Shown here piece by piece: positions 13,259 to 25,600 of a stretch of DNA of 64,000 nt. Both the position numbers and the translations under genes were made by a program. The notes beneath the pieces are model-generated. The model ran no database searches, was not told where the DNA came from, and worked only from the letters and a program-made list of their open reading frames with translations. Source of the stretch: Sapria himalayana (lineage: Eukaryota > Streptophyta > Magnoliopsida > Malpighiales > Rafflesiaceae); the NCBI GenBank assembly GCA_029783825.1, contig JAREIK010000764.1:2501-66500 (forward strand), written 5' to 3'. Position 1 is the first letter of the stretch. Each line of letters begins with the position of its first letter.

Positions 13259-13287
<29 letters not shown>
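13257..13287. repeat. (GT)n microsatellite
   Basis: An uninterrupted GT dinucleotide run within the E2 leader intron. Confidence 0.95.
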
Positions 13288-13289
<2 letters not shown>

Positions 13290-13799
13290 GATTTATATTT
13301 TCCATGTATCTAACATTTTGTTAATTAAATTTATCTCAAAAATATCTCAAACATAATAACTTCATATTTATGTTTCTTGAAATAAAACACTTATATTTCT
13401 AATAATTTCAATTTTCCTTCAATAGATGTCTCGTAGTGTGTGATTCCTTGTGATCTTTCTTGTGTTAGTTATGAGTGGATTTGTTGAATCAAGTTTAGTA
13501 ATATTAAAATAATAATTGCATATTAATATAATAAGATCAACATATAGCAATGTGTCATGGATACTCAAGCTAAGATGGTATAAAATATATGAACCAAAAT
13601 TTTTTGTACATAAGTACTATCAAGAATAATATTTTTAAAAACAAATAGCATGGTAATAATAATCCGAACATCTCTTTGTTATAGAAGAAGTAATAAATGG
13701 CCATTCAAAGTAACTTCTTGCTCATGTGAAAAATGATAGAAATATAGTATTTCTTCTCTCTCTCTCTCTAAACATCATTTTTGCCCATATTTTAGTTAT

Positions 13800-14283
13800 C
13801 TGTTTAAGTTGTATGACTATATATAAATATTTTTATAATTATATATAAATAATTGTATAACTTTATAACACTATATTAATTAAATATAACTATATTTGTA
13901 AGTATGTATACATATATGTAAATCTATATATTTATTTATAACTTTATATATTTATGTATAACTATTTGTATTGAATATATCTATATATAACTATATGTTT
14001 AACTATGTAAAAATTTTTATAGTTATATATACTATATGTATAATAACATAAAACTATAAATAATTGTATCTTATTATATGTATTAGTATAAAAACATTAT
14101 ACATAACTATATTTAAATATATAATTTACAACTTATATTTAATATACATTTGTATAAATTAGTATTCAAAAATATATTTTACTATATCTATACCTATACA
14201 TAACTATAGGTATAGATATATACAATTATATAAATAAATATATATACCTACATGTATAAATAAAGATTAACTATATTTATACA
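13800..14283 (+). repeat. AACTATAT satellite, about one higher-order unit (E2)
   Basis: Dense AACTATATAT/GTATAACTAT subunits in the same order as the longer blocks at 36500-38930 and 57730-58630 (for example CTATATATACTATATGTATA then ACATAAAACTATAAATAATT). About one unit is present. It is cut abruptly at 14284, where TNP2 sequence starts in mid-gene. Confidence 0.85.
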
Positions 14284-16612
14284 TGTATTTACCCTCAAAT
14301 TTAGTGGTAAACAGTCATGGTTTGATAACCATCGTAAGTTTCTACCTATGAATCATCCATTTCGAAGAAATAGAACTACATTTAAAAAAATAAAACTGTG
14401 ATGATAGTTGCACAAGCAGTTCATCCAGGAGATTATATTATGACAGAGATTCAGTGTTTGGGTTTGAAGAAGGTAACTGAAAAGGAAGCTACTAAAAGTA
14501 ATGGACCAAAAAGCATATTATTTGGCTGGAGGAAACATAGTATATTTTGGGACTTGCCCTATTGGTAGTCTAATTTAATTCTTCATAACTTAGATGTAAT
14601 ACATATTGAAAAAAATGTTTTTGACAATGTTTTCAATACTGTGCATAATTTTGATGAAAAAACAAAAGACACTTTTAAATCAAAACATGAGCTGAATGAT
14701 TACAGTCGGCATCCTGAATTTAAACTGAATGAGGAAATAGGAAAATTTTTAAAAGTTTGCTACACACTTGATAAGAAGGCAAGACAGATATTGTGTGAAT
14801 GAGTTTAAAATTTAAAATTTCCTGATGGATATGTGTCAAATATTGGTAGATGCGTGGATATGAAGAATCTTAAGTTATTTGGAATGAAGAGTCATGACTG
14901 TCATGTATTTATGCAGGGATTAATACCAATTGCATTCCATGAATTTCTTCCACTATGTGTTTGGAAGGTCCTTATAGAATTTGGTTTGTTTTTCAAACAG
15001 CTACCTCTAACCACAATTAAAATAGATGACATGGTAAGGCTGGAGAATGACATTCAAATTATTATTTGTAAGCTTGAACGGATATTCCCATCGAGTTTTT
15101 TTGACTCGATGGAGCATTTTTCGGTCCATTTGGCATATGAAGCAAGGATTGCATGGCTAGTACAATTCAAGTGGAAGTATCTTTTTGAGAGGTAAATACA
15201 TATAATTTGATGTGTTTTATTATTTAGTATTTTAAGTATTATTGTAATTTAATCTAATTGAAACCTAACATTATGGATGTAAGTATCTTCGTAAATTGAT
15301 ATTGAATGTTAGAAACAAGGTAAAAGTTGAAGGTTCAATTTGTAATGAATATTTAGTAGAAGAAGCATTATCATTTTGTTCTTATTATTTTGAAATCAAA
15401 AAAATACAAAGAATTATGAACATCATGTGATGGTAGAAGATGCTTCTTTGGACAAACTATATATCTTCAAGCACCTTGGAAAAGAATTTGGATGAGCAAT
15501 GAAAAGATGTATGACAGATAAAAAGTACAAAGTAACCCGGAGCTATGTTTTACTTAATTGTGAGGAGGTTGCACCATATATTGAGTATGAATACCCAAAA
15601 TGGTTGCAGGTTTAATCATAGTTTAATCTTATCTTTAATAAGAATTATTAAAAATTGATGTACATTTTTTTCTCTCATTTTATATTTGTGGAGTATTTAT
15701 GTTGAGCAAATAAAATATAGGCATCCAGCAATTTCCAGCAATGATGTTGATTATATGCTAGACACTAAATTTGCGAAGTGGTTAAAAAATTATGTGAGTA
15801 TAATTAAGTTTTTTATTTTTGAATTATTTAATATATTAGTAACTTTTATTTGTTAATATAATTTTTTTAATTTATGTCACATGCAATTGAACTTCAAATG
15901 GAGATTCAAATATTTTCATTCAGAATCTAAATAAAGGCCCATTTAGATATGTGACAACCTATCCTAGGTATTTTTTAATGGTTATAAGTTTCACACATTC
16001 AGGCAAGGTTCTTCTTAAATAAAAATGAATAGTGATGTATGCATTAAAGGCTCATGTTATAGTGCAGATGAGATTGATTATTATGGTCAATTCAAAGAAG
16101 TTATTGAGTTGGAGTATCCTGGACTCAAAAATAAAAAGATTGTATTATTTAAATGTGAGTGGTTTGATCCTACACGAAATATGGGCTTAAAGATTCATTC
16201 AGATTATAAGTTAGTGAATGTTAACCATAAACGAAAATATAATCGATATGAGCCATTTATTATGGCAGTTCAAGCTACTCATATATATTATTGTATATAT
16301 CCGAGTTTATCTCATGATAAGAGAGATTGGTGGGTGATTTGCAAAATGAAAGCTCGATCAAAATTTGAGTTACCAACATCGCAACAAAGAAGTGCAGACT
16401 TAGAAATTACACCAGCATTCCAAGATGATGACATAAATAATTTTGAGCCTGTGAATGTCGATGAAAATCCAGAAAATTTATGTGATTCAAATGGTGGCAC
16501 AATAGAAATTGAAGATGATCAATTTCTATCAGAAGATGAGTTCAAACTTCTATCAGAATTAGACGAAATATCAGAAGATCCACTAGAAGATGATAGTGAT
16601 GCCGATAATTAA
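14284..16612 (+). pseudogene. E2 TNP2-like transposase, 5' half deleted
   Basis: Homology to E4 TNP2 starts abruptly at TTTACCCTCAAATTTA, equal to E4 60865. The N-terminal domain and the GL..DGF.PF segment are missing, so a catalytic protein cannot be made. What remains: the end of Transposase_21 (14400-14780), DUF4218 (14790-15300; LFGMKSHDCHVFMQGLIPIA, 14833-15195 open) and DUF4216 plus acidic tail (16025-16612 open, 195 codons; FDPTRNMGLKIHSDYKLV, RDWWVICKMK). The intron acceptor at 15281-15282 reads AA where E4 has AG. TGA at 14800 replaces Trp and TAG at 14566 replaces Lys. AT-rich introns lie at 15192-15282 and around 15610-15720. The stop TAA at 16610 ends after a Ser-Asp-Ala-Asp-Asn tail shared with E4. 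Confidence 0.9.
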
Positions 16613-16752
16613 ATTTTTATAATTTTATTATAAATTTAAACTATCAAAGGCTTTTTATATTGTATGGAAATCTATCGGTGTGTTTTATTCGAAAATGCAT
16701 GTTTGTTCATCATATCCCTTTTATTTGTTCTATGTTTTATTTTGTATAGTAG

Positions 16753-18556
16753 ATGATGCCTAAAGGACGTGGTCATGGTGGAGGTGGACGTGGACACAGA
16801 AATGAACCAAATTCATCTAGTATGTTACATCATGTTACAGAATTAGTAGCATCTCAGGCCACCATATCTAGACATCAACATCACAATCACCATCTCCGTT
16901 TCTATCACCATCACCATCATTGAGATCTCTACAATAACCTTTATCAGATGTAAGCCCACCATCCATTGTGCTTCCTGCACAAACTTTTGATCCAACTCTA
17001 TCTTTTACACCACATTTTACACCGATTGTTCCCCCATTTACAATACCAACAACATCATCAAATGCTATGTCTTCTTTTGCAATCAGTGTAAAGTTAGAAA
17101 TTGAGATTGTGGATGAGAGGTAAAAGAAATTTGTAAATTTGACTTGAAAAAAAATTTTAATATTACTATAGTGGTTTTTTTATATTGTTATGATTTGCTT
17201 GTTTTCAATGTTATTTATTTATTTGTACAGTTTTATTCTATCTCACAAGTGTTCGACTATAATTACAAAAGCTTTCAAGAAAATGGCTAATTCAAAAGCT
17301 TTCTCCTGGAAGAAAGTTTCTGAATCGACAAAATATTCATATTTTAATGACATTTAGGTAAAAATAACAAAACAAAAGAATTGAAAAATAATTATCTAAT
17401 TACTTAACTTTTACGTTGGTTATTATTCAAATAGTAAATAATTATGTTCTTATTATTAATATAAATTCTTTTGTCATTTTTCTATTTATAGAATCAGTGC
17501 ACATGGGCACCCAAATTTGATGGAAAGATAAAGTCATTATAGAAGATCAAATCTACTCAACAGTATTCTGATTTTGTCTATAAATTAAATAAAATGAAAG
17601 AAATGTCTGATTTTATTTCCGAGAAAGACTGGCCCGAGTGGCTTAATTATTGGTAGGAGCCAGATGTGAAGAAAAATTCATATATTGCCAGAAAAAATTG
17701 AAGAAGTGAGGTAGATAGACAAGGTACATAAATCTATCGACACACTTGAGGTTCAAAGTCGAGCATTGAGCACTCTCAAGATTTGGTACAAATTTAAAAT
17801 TCTAAACATTTATATATTTTGTGTTTATCCTAATAGTCTAATAAATAAAATCTTTGCAAGGTTTTATTAATTTTGTTAAATTTTTTTATCATTTGTTTTT
17901 TTATGACTTAATAAAAACATATTCTAGGCTGGAGAATTGGGTCGAGATCCAAATTTTATGAGATTTTCAGGAATATGCATGTGAAGAAAGTGGATGGTCA
18001 GTATTTTGACAACAAGTCTTAGATGATTGCTGTAAGAAATTGTTATATTAATTAGATTTTATAAAACTACAGTACATTATGAAAATTGTTTTGAATGCAA
18101 AATATTTATTGTATTTTTTATAAATCTAGAATAGTTTTTTTCTTTATTTTATCTCAGGACCTAAAGGATGAAGATGTGACAGCTGCTCATCAACAAGTTG
18201 ATGGTTCTATGGACCTTTAACCAATTGACTATAATCCTATTTATTTGGAGACAATAGTAGGTCAAAAGAAGCAGCGAGTGTACAGAATCGGCTCTAAGGG
18301 AGTGGCATTTTGTTGTAGCAGCCATACTTCTAATTGATCTGTCTCAGCAATGGTGAATGAGGCAGTCGAACAAAATGCATTGGAAACAAATGAATATATT
18401 GTTGATATGAAGATTGAAATAAAAAAGAAGGATGAGCAGATAACTTTTTTGATGGAAGAAATGCAATAAATTAAAGAAATTAAAAATGTAATGCAACAGC
18501 ATATGTCCTATTTGGAGTCAGTGTTAGCAGCATTAGCGCAACAGAGAGCATTCTGA
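16753..18556 (+). pseudogene. E2 TNP1-like gene (Transposase_24 family), five exons, degraded
   Basis: The accessory CACTA gene, about 140 bp downstream of TNP2. Exon 1 at 16753-17119 begins MMPKGRGHGGGGRGHRN, a basic Gly/Arg start shared with E4. Exon 2 at 17231-17357 reads KCSTIITKAFKKMA. Exon 3 at 17492-17723 reads DFISEKDWPEWLNYW and VKKNSYIARKN. Exon 4 at 17927-18031 reads FRNMHVKKVDGQYFDNKS. Exon 5 at 18158-18556 has QKKQRVYRIGSKG and a charged, probably coiled-coil C terminus (MKIEIKKKDEQITFLMEEMQ). All junctions follow GT-AG. Stops at TAG 17355 (CAG in E4) and several later TAA/TAG/TGA codons, plus a frameshift in exon 1 that turns a Ser/Pro run into a His run, make it a pseudogene. 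Confidence 0.87.
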
Positions 18557-18979
18557 GATCTAGCTACGAATCTTCACTTGAAAGGCTAGCATTCCCTTTA
18601 AATAATGAGGATGATTGAGTAAGAGAATCATTTCTGAACTATTATTTATTTTTGTCTATGTGTAGCAAATAATTATGATATTTTTTTGTAGATTTCAATT
18701 TTATTATTCTGGTTTTGTTCATTACTTTTTTGATTAACCAAATTATTAATCTCAGAAAAATGTGCAGGACACATTATGTGAGACAAAAGAAAAAATCTTG
18801 ATTCAAAGCATTGAGACATTACCATGATCCTTCCAATGCATGGGTCCCATATTACTGATTTCAGCTTTATCAAAAAAATGTCTAGCTTATATAATCTTTA
18901 TTATTCTAAAAATATTTTATTTTTGCACTCTCTTTATCTCTAAACATAATTGCTGGACATCTTTTGGATTTTTGTTGAA
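18557..18979 (+). other. Spacer downstream of the E2 TNP1-like gene
   Basis: AT-rich sequence, probably 3' untranslated region and terminal spacer. Nothing else is visible. Confidence 0.5.
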
Positions 18980-19119
18980 GCTGTATGATAATTAACTTTA
19001 ATATGTGTTTATTCATGTCTATAATATTTGTTTTTATATATCTATGAATATGTTTTTGTGTTTCTAAATTTTTTAGGTAGAGTTTTAGCCTATTATAGGT
19101 ATGTAAAAGTGTATTTTCA

Positions 19120-19700
19120 ACAGCGGTAGTGATAGCATCGACAACAGTGGCGGTGGCAGAAGTGGCAGCGGCGGCAGCGGCAGCAATGGAAGTGGTAGTG
19201 GTGGTAGTAGTGGTAGCAGCAGCATCGGCGATAGGGGGTGGTAGTAGCAACGGCGGCAAGAGCAGCGGAATCACCGGTAACACAGGTAGCAGTGGCAGAG
19301 GCGACAATAGCGGTAGCAGTGGTAGCAATGGCAGCAATGGCGATAGTGGCGGCAGCAGCAGCAATGGCAGTAGAGGTGGCGGTGGTGGCGGTGGTGGCGG
19401 CGGTGGTGGCATCGGCGACAGGAGCGGTGGTGGCAGTTGTGCCAGTGGTGACAGCGGCGGCAGCAGCGATAGCAGTGGCAGTAGCAGCATTAGCGGTAGT
19501 TGCGGTACCAGCAGCAGAAGCGACAGTATCAGCATTAGTGGCAGCAGCAACAGCGACAGCAGCGGTGATAGCTGCTGTGGCAACGACAACAGTGGCAGCA
19601 GAGGCCACGTCCATAGCAGCGACAGCAGGGGCAGCTGTAGTAACGGCAGCAATGGCCGCGGGGGCAGCGACAACTGCCGCAGTAGTGGCAGTATATATGT
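19120..19700. repeat. (RGY)n trinucleotide block, unit A
   Basis: About 580 bp made almost only of AGC, AGT, GGC and GGT triplets, GC-rich against AT-rich flanks. The composition leaves long stop-free frames on both strands (Gly/Ser, Ala/Val and antisense Leu/Pro or Ala/Thr readings), with no start context or domain. I treat it as an expanded trinucleotide repeat, not a gene. Confidence 0.9.
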
Positions 19701-20504
19701 ATAGGGGAGGCAAGACGACAGTGGCTGTGGGAGTAGTAGGAATGACAAAAAATGTGTAATATATGTATGTATATAGTCAGTATATAAGTATGTATAATTC
19801 TACGGTATTTTATGTACATTTATTCTGAGTATATATGTACTCGGTATATATGTATGCATAATACTGTAATTTATATGTACAAATACTGTAGTAATATATG
19901 TACGAGTGAAATGCTAGTATATATGTATATTTTTTCCGTAGTAATATATATTTATCAAAACATAGTTTTTTTAATTTATTTTGATTTGATATAGTGGTTT
20001 AAATTTCTTAGAAATGTGTACTGCATGGTTTCCCATATGAAGCTTATATAAGTGAACGGATTTTTTAACAGACATGAAACACCGTGACTTGGATAGTTTT
20101 TTCACCACGGAAAGTTGGTGATCGGAGGAGCAGAGTGAGAGAAAGTAATGTCAATGCATTGATAAATTATACTTTATGCATAATCGGTAGATACATTGAT
20201 TACTAAGATATAATATAATTTTTGTTATTTTTTTAGTTATTTAAAATATTGTATTAGAATAAGTTATTCAATGGTTTTTTTTTGTCTAATTTAAAATTTT
20301 CATTTATAGTTTCTATTTTTTATTAAATTAAATATAAAAATATTAAATTTAATTAAATAAATTTTAATTTAAGCTGTATGACAATCAACTTTAATTTGTG
20401 TTTGTTCATGTCTATAAGAACTATTTTTATATATCTGTGAAAATATTTGTGTCTCCAAATTTTTTGGGTAGTGTTTTAGCCTATTGTAGATATGTAAAAG
20501 CCTA

Positions 20505-21005
20505 TTATCAGTAGTAGTAGCTGCGACAGTAGTGGCATCAGCGGAAGCGGCAACAGCTCCAATGGTGGCGGTGGTAGTAGTAGAGGCTACAACGGTGGCA
20601 GTAGTGGCGGGAGCGGCAGCGACATGAGCGACGACATCGGAGGTAGCAGCAGTAGCCGCAGCAGTGGCTGCTTTGGAAGCAGCGATGGCAGCAGAAGTAG
20701 CACTTGCTACACCGGAAGTAGCAGCAACACCGGATGTAGTGGTAGCTATGGCAGAGGCGGCAACGGCAGCATTGGCGGCAGTGATAGCAGCTGCGGTGGC
20801 AGTAGCAGCAGTAGCAATTGTGGTAGCGACAGCTGTAGCATTCAGCAGTAGCACCGGCAGCGGCGACAACGGCCAGCGGCGGCAGCCCCGGCAGCCGAGG
20901 CAGCTACGGCAGCAGCGGCGGTGGCGACAATAGCAATGGTATTGGTAGTGACAGTGGCAACGACAGCAATGGCAAGAGTGGCAGCAGGAGTAGCAGCAAC
21001 AACAC
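20505..21005. repeat. (RGY)n trinucleotide block, unit B
   Basis: About 500 bp of the same AGC/AGT/GGC/GGT triplet pattern at the matching place in unit B. The triplet order differs from unit A, so the blocks have rearranged since duplication. Confidence 0.9.
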
Positions 21006-21680
21006 AAAATGAGGTATATACGTATGAAGAAAGTCAGTATATACGTACATATAATACTACAATATTTTATGTACATATATATTGAGTATATTTGTACTCA
21101 GTTTATATGTACACATAATATTACTATTTTTATATACATATCAGCAGTAATATATGTACGAGTGAAATGCAAGTATATATTTACATATATAATACAATAT
21201 TATATATGTATCAAAACATAACTTTTTTAAAAATATTTATGAGTGGTTTAAATTTTTTACAGATATGATACCACATTATTCCACATACAAAGCTTCTATA
21301 AGTGATGAGATTTTTCACTAGACATTACGTGCAATGACTCGGACAACTTTGTTGCATCAGAAAAATGATGATCAGAGGAGCAGAAGGAGAGAAAGCCACA
21401 TTAATGAATGGATATATTATACTTTATGCACTGTCAGTAGATACATTGATGAATAAGATGAAATAAAATTTTGTTATTTTTTTTTGTTTCAATTGTGTAA
21501 AATATTAAATTAGAATAAGATATTAAATTATTTTATTTTTTGTTTATTATAAATTATTTATAGTTTCAATTTTTATTCAATTTGATATAAAAATATTAAA
21601 TTATTTTATTAAAAAATTTTAAATTAATTTTAATTTTGAAATTAATTTTGAAATTAAAATATCTAGGAAAAAATCCCTTT

Positions 21681-22054
21681 CTAAATTAGATAGGGAAATA
21701 TTAAAATTAGCGACGAATTTTTGATCACTAATTTTATTTAGCTAAGGACTATTTCCATCGCTAAAATTTATTGACAACACTTTAGTTAGGGAATCAACTA
21801 TCATTATTTTCGCTTGGTGACGGAAAATCTCATTTATCTTGCTAATTTAGCTATGGAATTTGTGTTTTTTAGCAAGGGATTTTTCCGTCGTAACTTTTTA
21901 GCTAGGGACACTATTCGTTGCTATATTTTAGTAAGAAGCACTTTAGACAAGGAACCGATTATTCGGTAATCTATTACTATATTATATTTATCGACGGAAA
22001 ATGCTCATTTAGCTAGGGAATTGTCCATAGCTATATGGGATTTTTCTTGTAGTG
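21681..22054 (+). repeat. E2 3' subterminal repeats and terminus
   Basis: Repeats of TAGCTAGGGA, TAGCGACGAATTTTT and TTATCGACGGAAAATGCTCA lead to the terminal TTTTTCTTGTAGTG. At about 0.37 kb it is much shorter than the 5' block, as is usual for En/Spm-like asymmetry. Confidence 0.85.
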
Positions 22055-22057
22055 TAG
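22055..22057. repeat. Right TAG target-site duplication of E2
   Basis: TAG immediately follows the E2 terminal GTAGTG and matches 9243-9245. Removing one copy together with E2 joins CCATCTCTAG to GTCGTGATC, restoring continuity of E1. Confidence 0.85.
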
Positions 22058-22680
22058 GTCGTGATCATTATTTTTAGATTATGAGCTAGTTTTTTTATAA
22101 GATGATGATATGAACTAATTATTGTGTTAAGAGTTTTTTAAATTGTTGCAACTTAATTAATGTAAGTTATTTGTATTGCTTTTATTTTCAACAATGAACT
22201 AAATTAATATTTATTTTTCTAATGAATGTGTGTTTTTTAGTATTATGGTTTCTAATTATTTACAATTAAATATATTGCAGTAATCATTTAATTAATATAA
22301 AAAAAATTAAATAAAAAGCTATTTTAGCGATGGATATTAAATTTTAGCGATGGAATATTCAGTAACTAAAATGACTCAAAAAGTATACAAGAAAATAAAT
22401 TAGCAATAGAATACAACAATCCATTGCTATAATAGTGATGACAAATTGAATTCCATAACTAAGTTTAGTGATGGGATTCTGATTTTCCATCACTATTTTA
22501 GCGATGGATTGTGAATTTCTATGGCTATTTTAGTGAAGGTTTATTATAAAACATTGCTAAAATAACAATGGAAATCTAAATCCATCTCTATTTTAGCGAC
22601 GGAAAATTAAAAATTGTCACAAAAATAGTGATGGAAAATTAGGATTCGTAGCTACACTTAGCGACAGAAATCCATCTCTT
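22058..22680 (+). repeat. E1 3' remainder: gene tail and subterminal repeats
   Basis: E1 resumes after the E2 duplication. 22058-22310 is AT-rich gene tail or 3' untranslated sequence. From about 22320 come repeats such as TTTAGCGATGGA, TTAGTGATGGGATTC and TAGCGACGGAAAAT on both strands. The expected CACTA end is absent; at about 22680 the sequence becomes TCTATCTATG repeats. Confidence 0.8.
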
Positions 22681-25600
22681 TTTCTGTCTATCTATGTCTA
22701 CCATTCTATCTAATTATCTACTTGTGTATCTATCTGTCTATCTATTTGACTATCTATCTTCCTATCTATCTATCTATCTATATATCTATCAATCGATCTA
22801 TCTATCAATATATCAATATATCAATATATCTATTTGTCTATCTATTTATCTATCTATCTTTCTTTCTTTCTATCTTTCTATCTATCTATATGTTTGACTA
22901 TCTGTCTAAATACCTATATATCTATATGTCTTTCTATTTTATAACTATCTTTATATCTTTCTATCTATCTGTTTATCTATCTGTTAATCTACCTAACTAT
23001 TTTTCTATGTATCTATCTATCTATCTATCTAAAAGTCTATCTATCTATCATTGTATTTATCTATCTTTTTATATTTTTATTTATTTATCTATCTATCTAT
23101 ATGTTTATTTATATATCTATCAATATAACTGTATATCTATCTGTCTATCTATCTATATATTTATCTATCTATTTATTTGCATATCTATCTGTATATCTAT
23201 CTGTCATTCTATCTACGTATCTATATATTTAGCTAATTATCTATCTATCTATTTATTTGTGTATCTATCTGTCTAAATATCTATATATTTATATGCGTAC
23301 CTATCTATCTATCTATCTATATATCGATCTATTTATATATCAATCAATCTATCTATCTATTTATCTATTTGTCTATCTATCTATCTGTCTGTTAATTGAT
23401 CTATCTAATAATCTATCTATTTATTTGTTTCTTTATCAGTCATGTATCTATCTATCTATCTATATTTCTATCTATCATTCAATCTATCTATATATCCATC
23501 TATCCATCTCTCTATCTATCTATTAAATTTTTCTATCTATATATATGTCTAACTATATGTCTATCTATTTATCTATTTATATATCTTACTATCTTACTTT
23601 CTTTGTATCTATCTATCTATTTACCAATCTATCTATATATTTATCTATCTATCTACCTGTCTATCTATTTTCCTAATAAAATATCAATATATCTGTCTAT
23701 CTATTTGTATACCTATCAGTCTATCAATATGTCTATCTATATGTCAATCAATCTCTCTATGAAACTTTCTATCAAACTGTCTAAAAATTTGTCTATTAAT
23801 CTTTCTATCAATCTGATTATCAATCTTTCTATCAATCAATCAATCTATCTATTTATCTGTTTATCTATCTGTTTATCTATCTATTAATTTATCTATCAAA
23901 CTTTATATCAATCTATCTATCAATCTATATTTCTCTATCTATTGGTCAATCAATGAATCAATCAATCAATCAATCAATCTATCTGTCTGTCTATCTATTT
24001 GTCTATCAAAAAATAAATATATTTATCAATTAATCTATCTATCTAACTATCTTTTAATGTGTCTATCTAACTGTCTATCGATTGATCTTGCTATCTTTCT
24101 ATTAGTTACTTTATTTCCATATCTAACTATCTATCAATAAATATGTCTGTCTATATTTAATATATCCATCAATCTATCTATCAATATATCTTTCTGTCTA
24201 TCTATCTGTCTATATATCTATCTATCAATCAATCTATCTATCAATCAATCTATCTATCTATCTATCTGTATATCAATCTATTTATCTATTTATCTACCAA
24301 TCTATGTACCTATTTATCTGACTTTCTATTTATTTGTCTATCTATCAGTTTATCTATATATTTATTTAGATATCTATCTATCTATTTGTCTAATATTATT
24401 CAATATATCTATTTATATAATTGTCTATCTAATCTCTACCTATCAGTCTATCAATATGTCTATCTATATGTCATTCAATCTATCTAACAAACTTTCAACA
24501 ATCTAGTTATAAATTTGTCTATTAATCTTTCTATCAATCTGACTTTCAATCTTTGTATCAATCTGTCTATCATTCTGTCTATATATCTATCTATTTATCT
24601 ATATATCTATTAATATATTTGTCTATTTATCTATATATATCAATCTATCTATCTATATATTGGTCTATCTATCAATCTATATATCATGTCTATCTATTGG
24701 ACAATTTATATATCTATCTGTCTATGTATCTATCTGTCTATCTGTCTATCTAAAACTCAATCTATCTATCAATTAATCTATCTATCTTCCTTTTTATATG
24801 TCTATCTATATGTCTATCAATTGATCATTCTATCTTTTTATCTGTTTATGTATATGTCTATCTATTTATATTTCTATCTATCAATTTATTTCTCTATCTA
24901 ATTATCTATCAATAAATATGTTTGTCAATATTACTATATATCTATCGAGCAATAAATATATTTTTCTGTCTAACTATTTTTTTATCTATCTATTTATTTA
25001 TTTATCTATCTATCTATCTGTATATATATCTATTTATCTATTTTTCTACCAATCTATCTACCTATTTATCTACTAATCTATTTATCTATTTATCTATCTG
25101 TCTATGAATTTGTCTATCAATCTGTCTATCAATCTTTCTATCACTCTCTCTATCAATCTATTAATTAATCTTATATCATTCTATCTATAAAATTGTCTAT
25201 ATATCTATCAATCTATCTGTCTATCTATATGTTTATCTATCTGTCTATCTATCTATCTTTCTATCTATCTATCTTTCTATCTATCTATCTTTCTATCTAT
25301 CTATTTGTATATATATCTATCTATCTTTTGTCTATCTATCTTTCTATCTATCTAACTATCTATCTATATGGGTATCTATCTGTGTATCTATCTGTCTTTC
25401 TATATGTATATCAATCTATATATCTATCTATATAGTTGTCTATATAATGATCAATCAATCAATCTGTCTATCTATTTATCTGACTATATCTTTATCTATC
25501 TTTCTATCTATCTATATGTCTATCTCTCTTTCTTTCTATGTTACTATCTATATATATGTCTATCTATCTATTTGTCTATCTATTTTTATCTATATCTATA

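Larger units (their letters stand above)
10351..13799 (+). other. E2 leader and first part of leader intron
   Basis: AT-rich non-coding DNA homologous to 53430-54900 in E4 and, from about 10840, to 44239-45390. It contains the hAT MITE (11336-11796), a TA tract (about 11983-12012), a C-rich probable transcribed leader (12070-12193) ending in a conserved GTACGT donor at 12194, an 80-bp tandem repeat (12431-12620), a GT microsatellite (about 13257-13287) and a CT tract (about 13755-13771). No gene is seen. Confidence 0.6.
18980..21680. repeat. Tandem duplication of a ~1.39-kb 3' module (units A and B)
   Basis: Unit A starts GCTGTATGATAATTAACTTT at 18980 and unit B starts GCTGTATGACAATCAACTTT at 20373, a 1393-bp offset. 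Each unit runs in the same order: a T-rich stretch with TTTTAGCCTATT, a GC-rich (RGY)n block, GTATATATGTAC-type AT repeats, a segment with GTGACTTGGA/GTGACTCGGA and GATCRGAGGAGCAGA, then TTATACTTTATGCA. Copies differ by many substitutions and by the length of the RGY block. Copy C lies at 42963-43710 and a partial reverse copy follows 33365. Confidence 0.88.
9246..22054 (+). mobile_element. CACTA element E2, nested in E1
   Basis: A complete CACTA element of about 12.8 kb. The left end reads AACTACAAGAAAATATC at 9246. The right end reads GGGATTTTTCTTGTAGTG ending at 22054, whose reverse complement is CACTACAAGAAAAATCCC. TAG directly abuts both ends (9243-9245 and 22055-22057), the 3-bp target-site duplication expected of the superfamily. 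Order inside: 5' subterminal repeats (1.1 kb), leader with hAT MITE, satellite unit, truncated TNP2, TNP1-like gene, duplicated (RGY)n module, and short 3' subterminal repeats (0.37 kb). It interrupts the last visible exon of E1's TNP1-like gene, so it is younger than E1. Confidence 0.93.
1..22680 (+). mobile_element. CACTA (En/Spm) element E1, interrupted by nested element E2
   Basis: This old class II element carries a TNP2-like transposase gene (from 1582) and a TNP1-like gene (from 5431), both on the plus strand. Its body is 1-9245 and 22058-22680; the part between is the later insertion E2. The first bases hold a subterminal repeat with TCCGTCACTAAATTTAGC, and positions 2-25 form a perfect 9-bp hairpin (GTGACGGAA / TTCCGTCAC). 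The 5' terminal CACTA lies before the window. The 3' subterminal repeats (about 22320-22680) run straight into the TATC array with no TTGTAGTG terminus, so the 3' end seems lost. Coding regions are degraded. Confidence 0.85.

Noticed and set aside
19117..19759. Gly/Ser-, Ala/Val- and Leu/Pro-rich frames of 170-280 codons
   Set aside because: All derive from one (RGY)n repeat and overlap in several frames on both strands; no conserved motif or start context.
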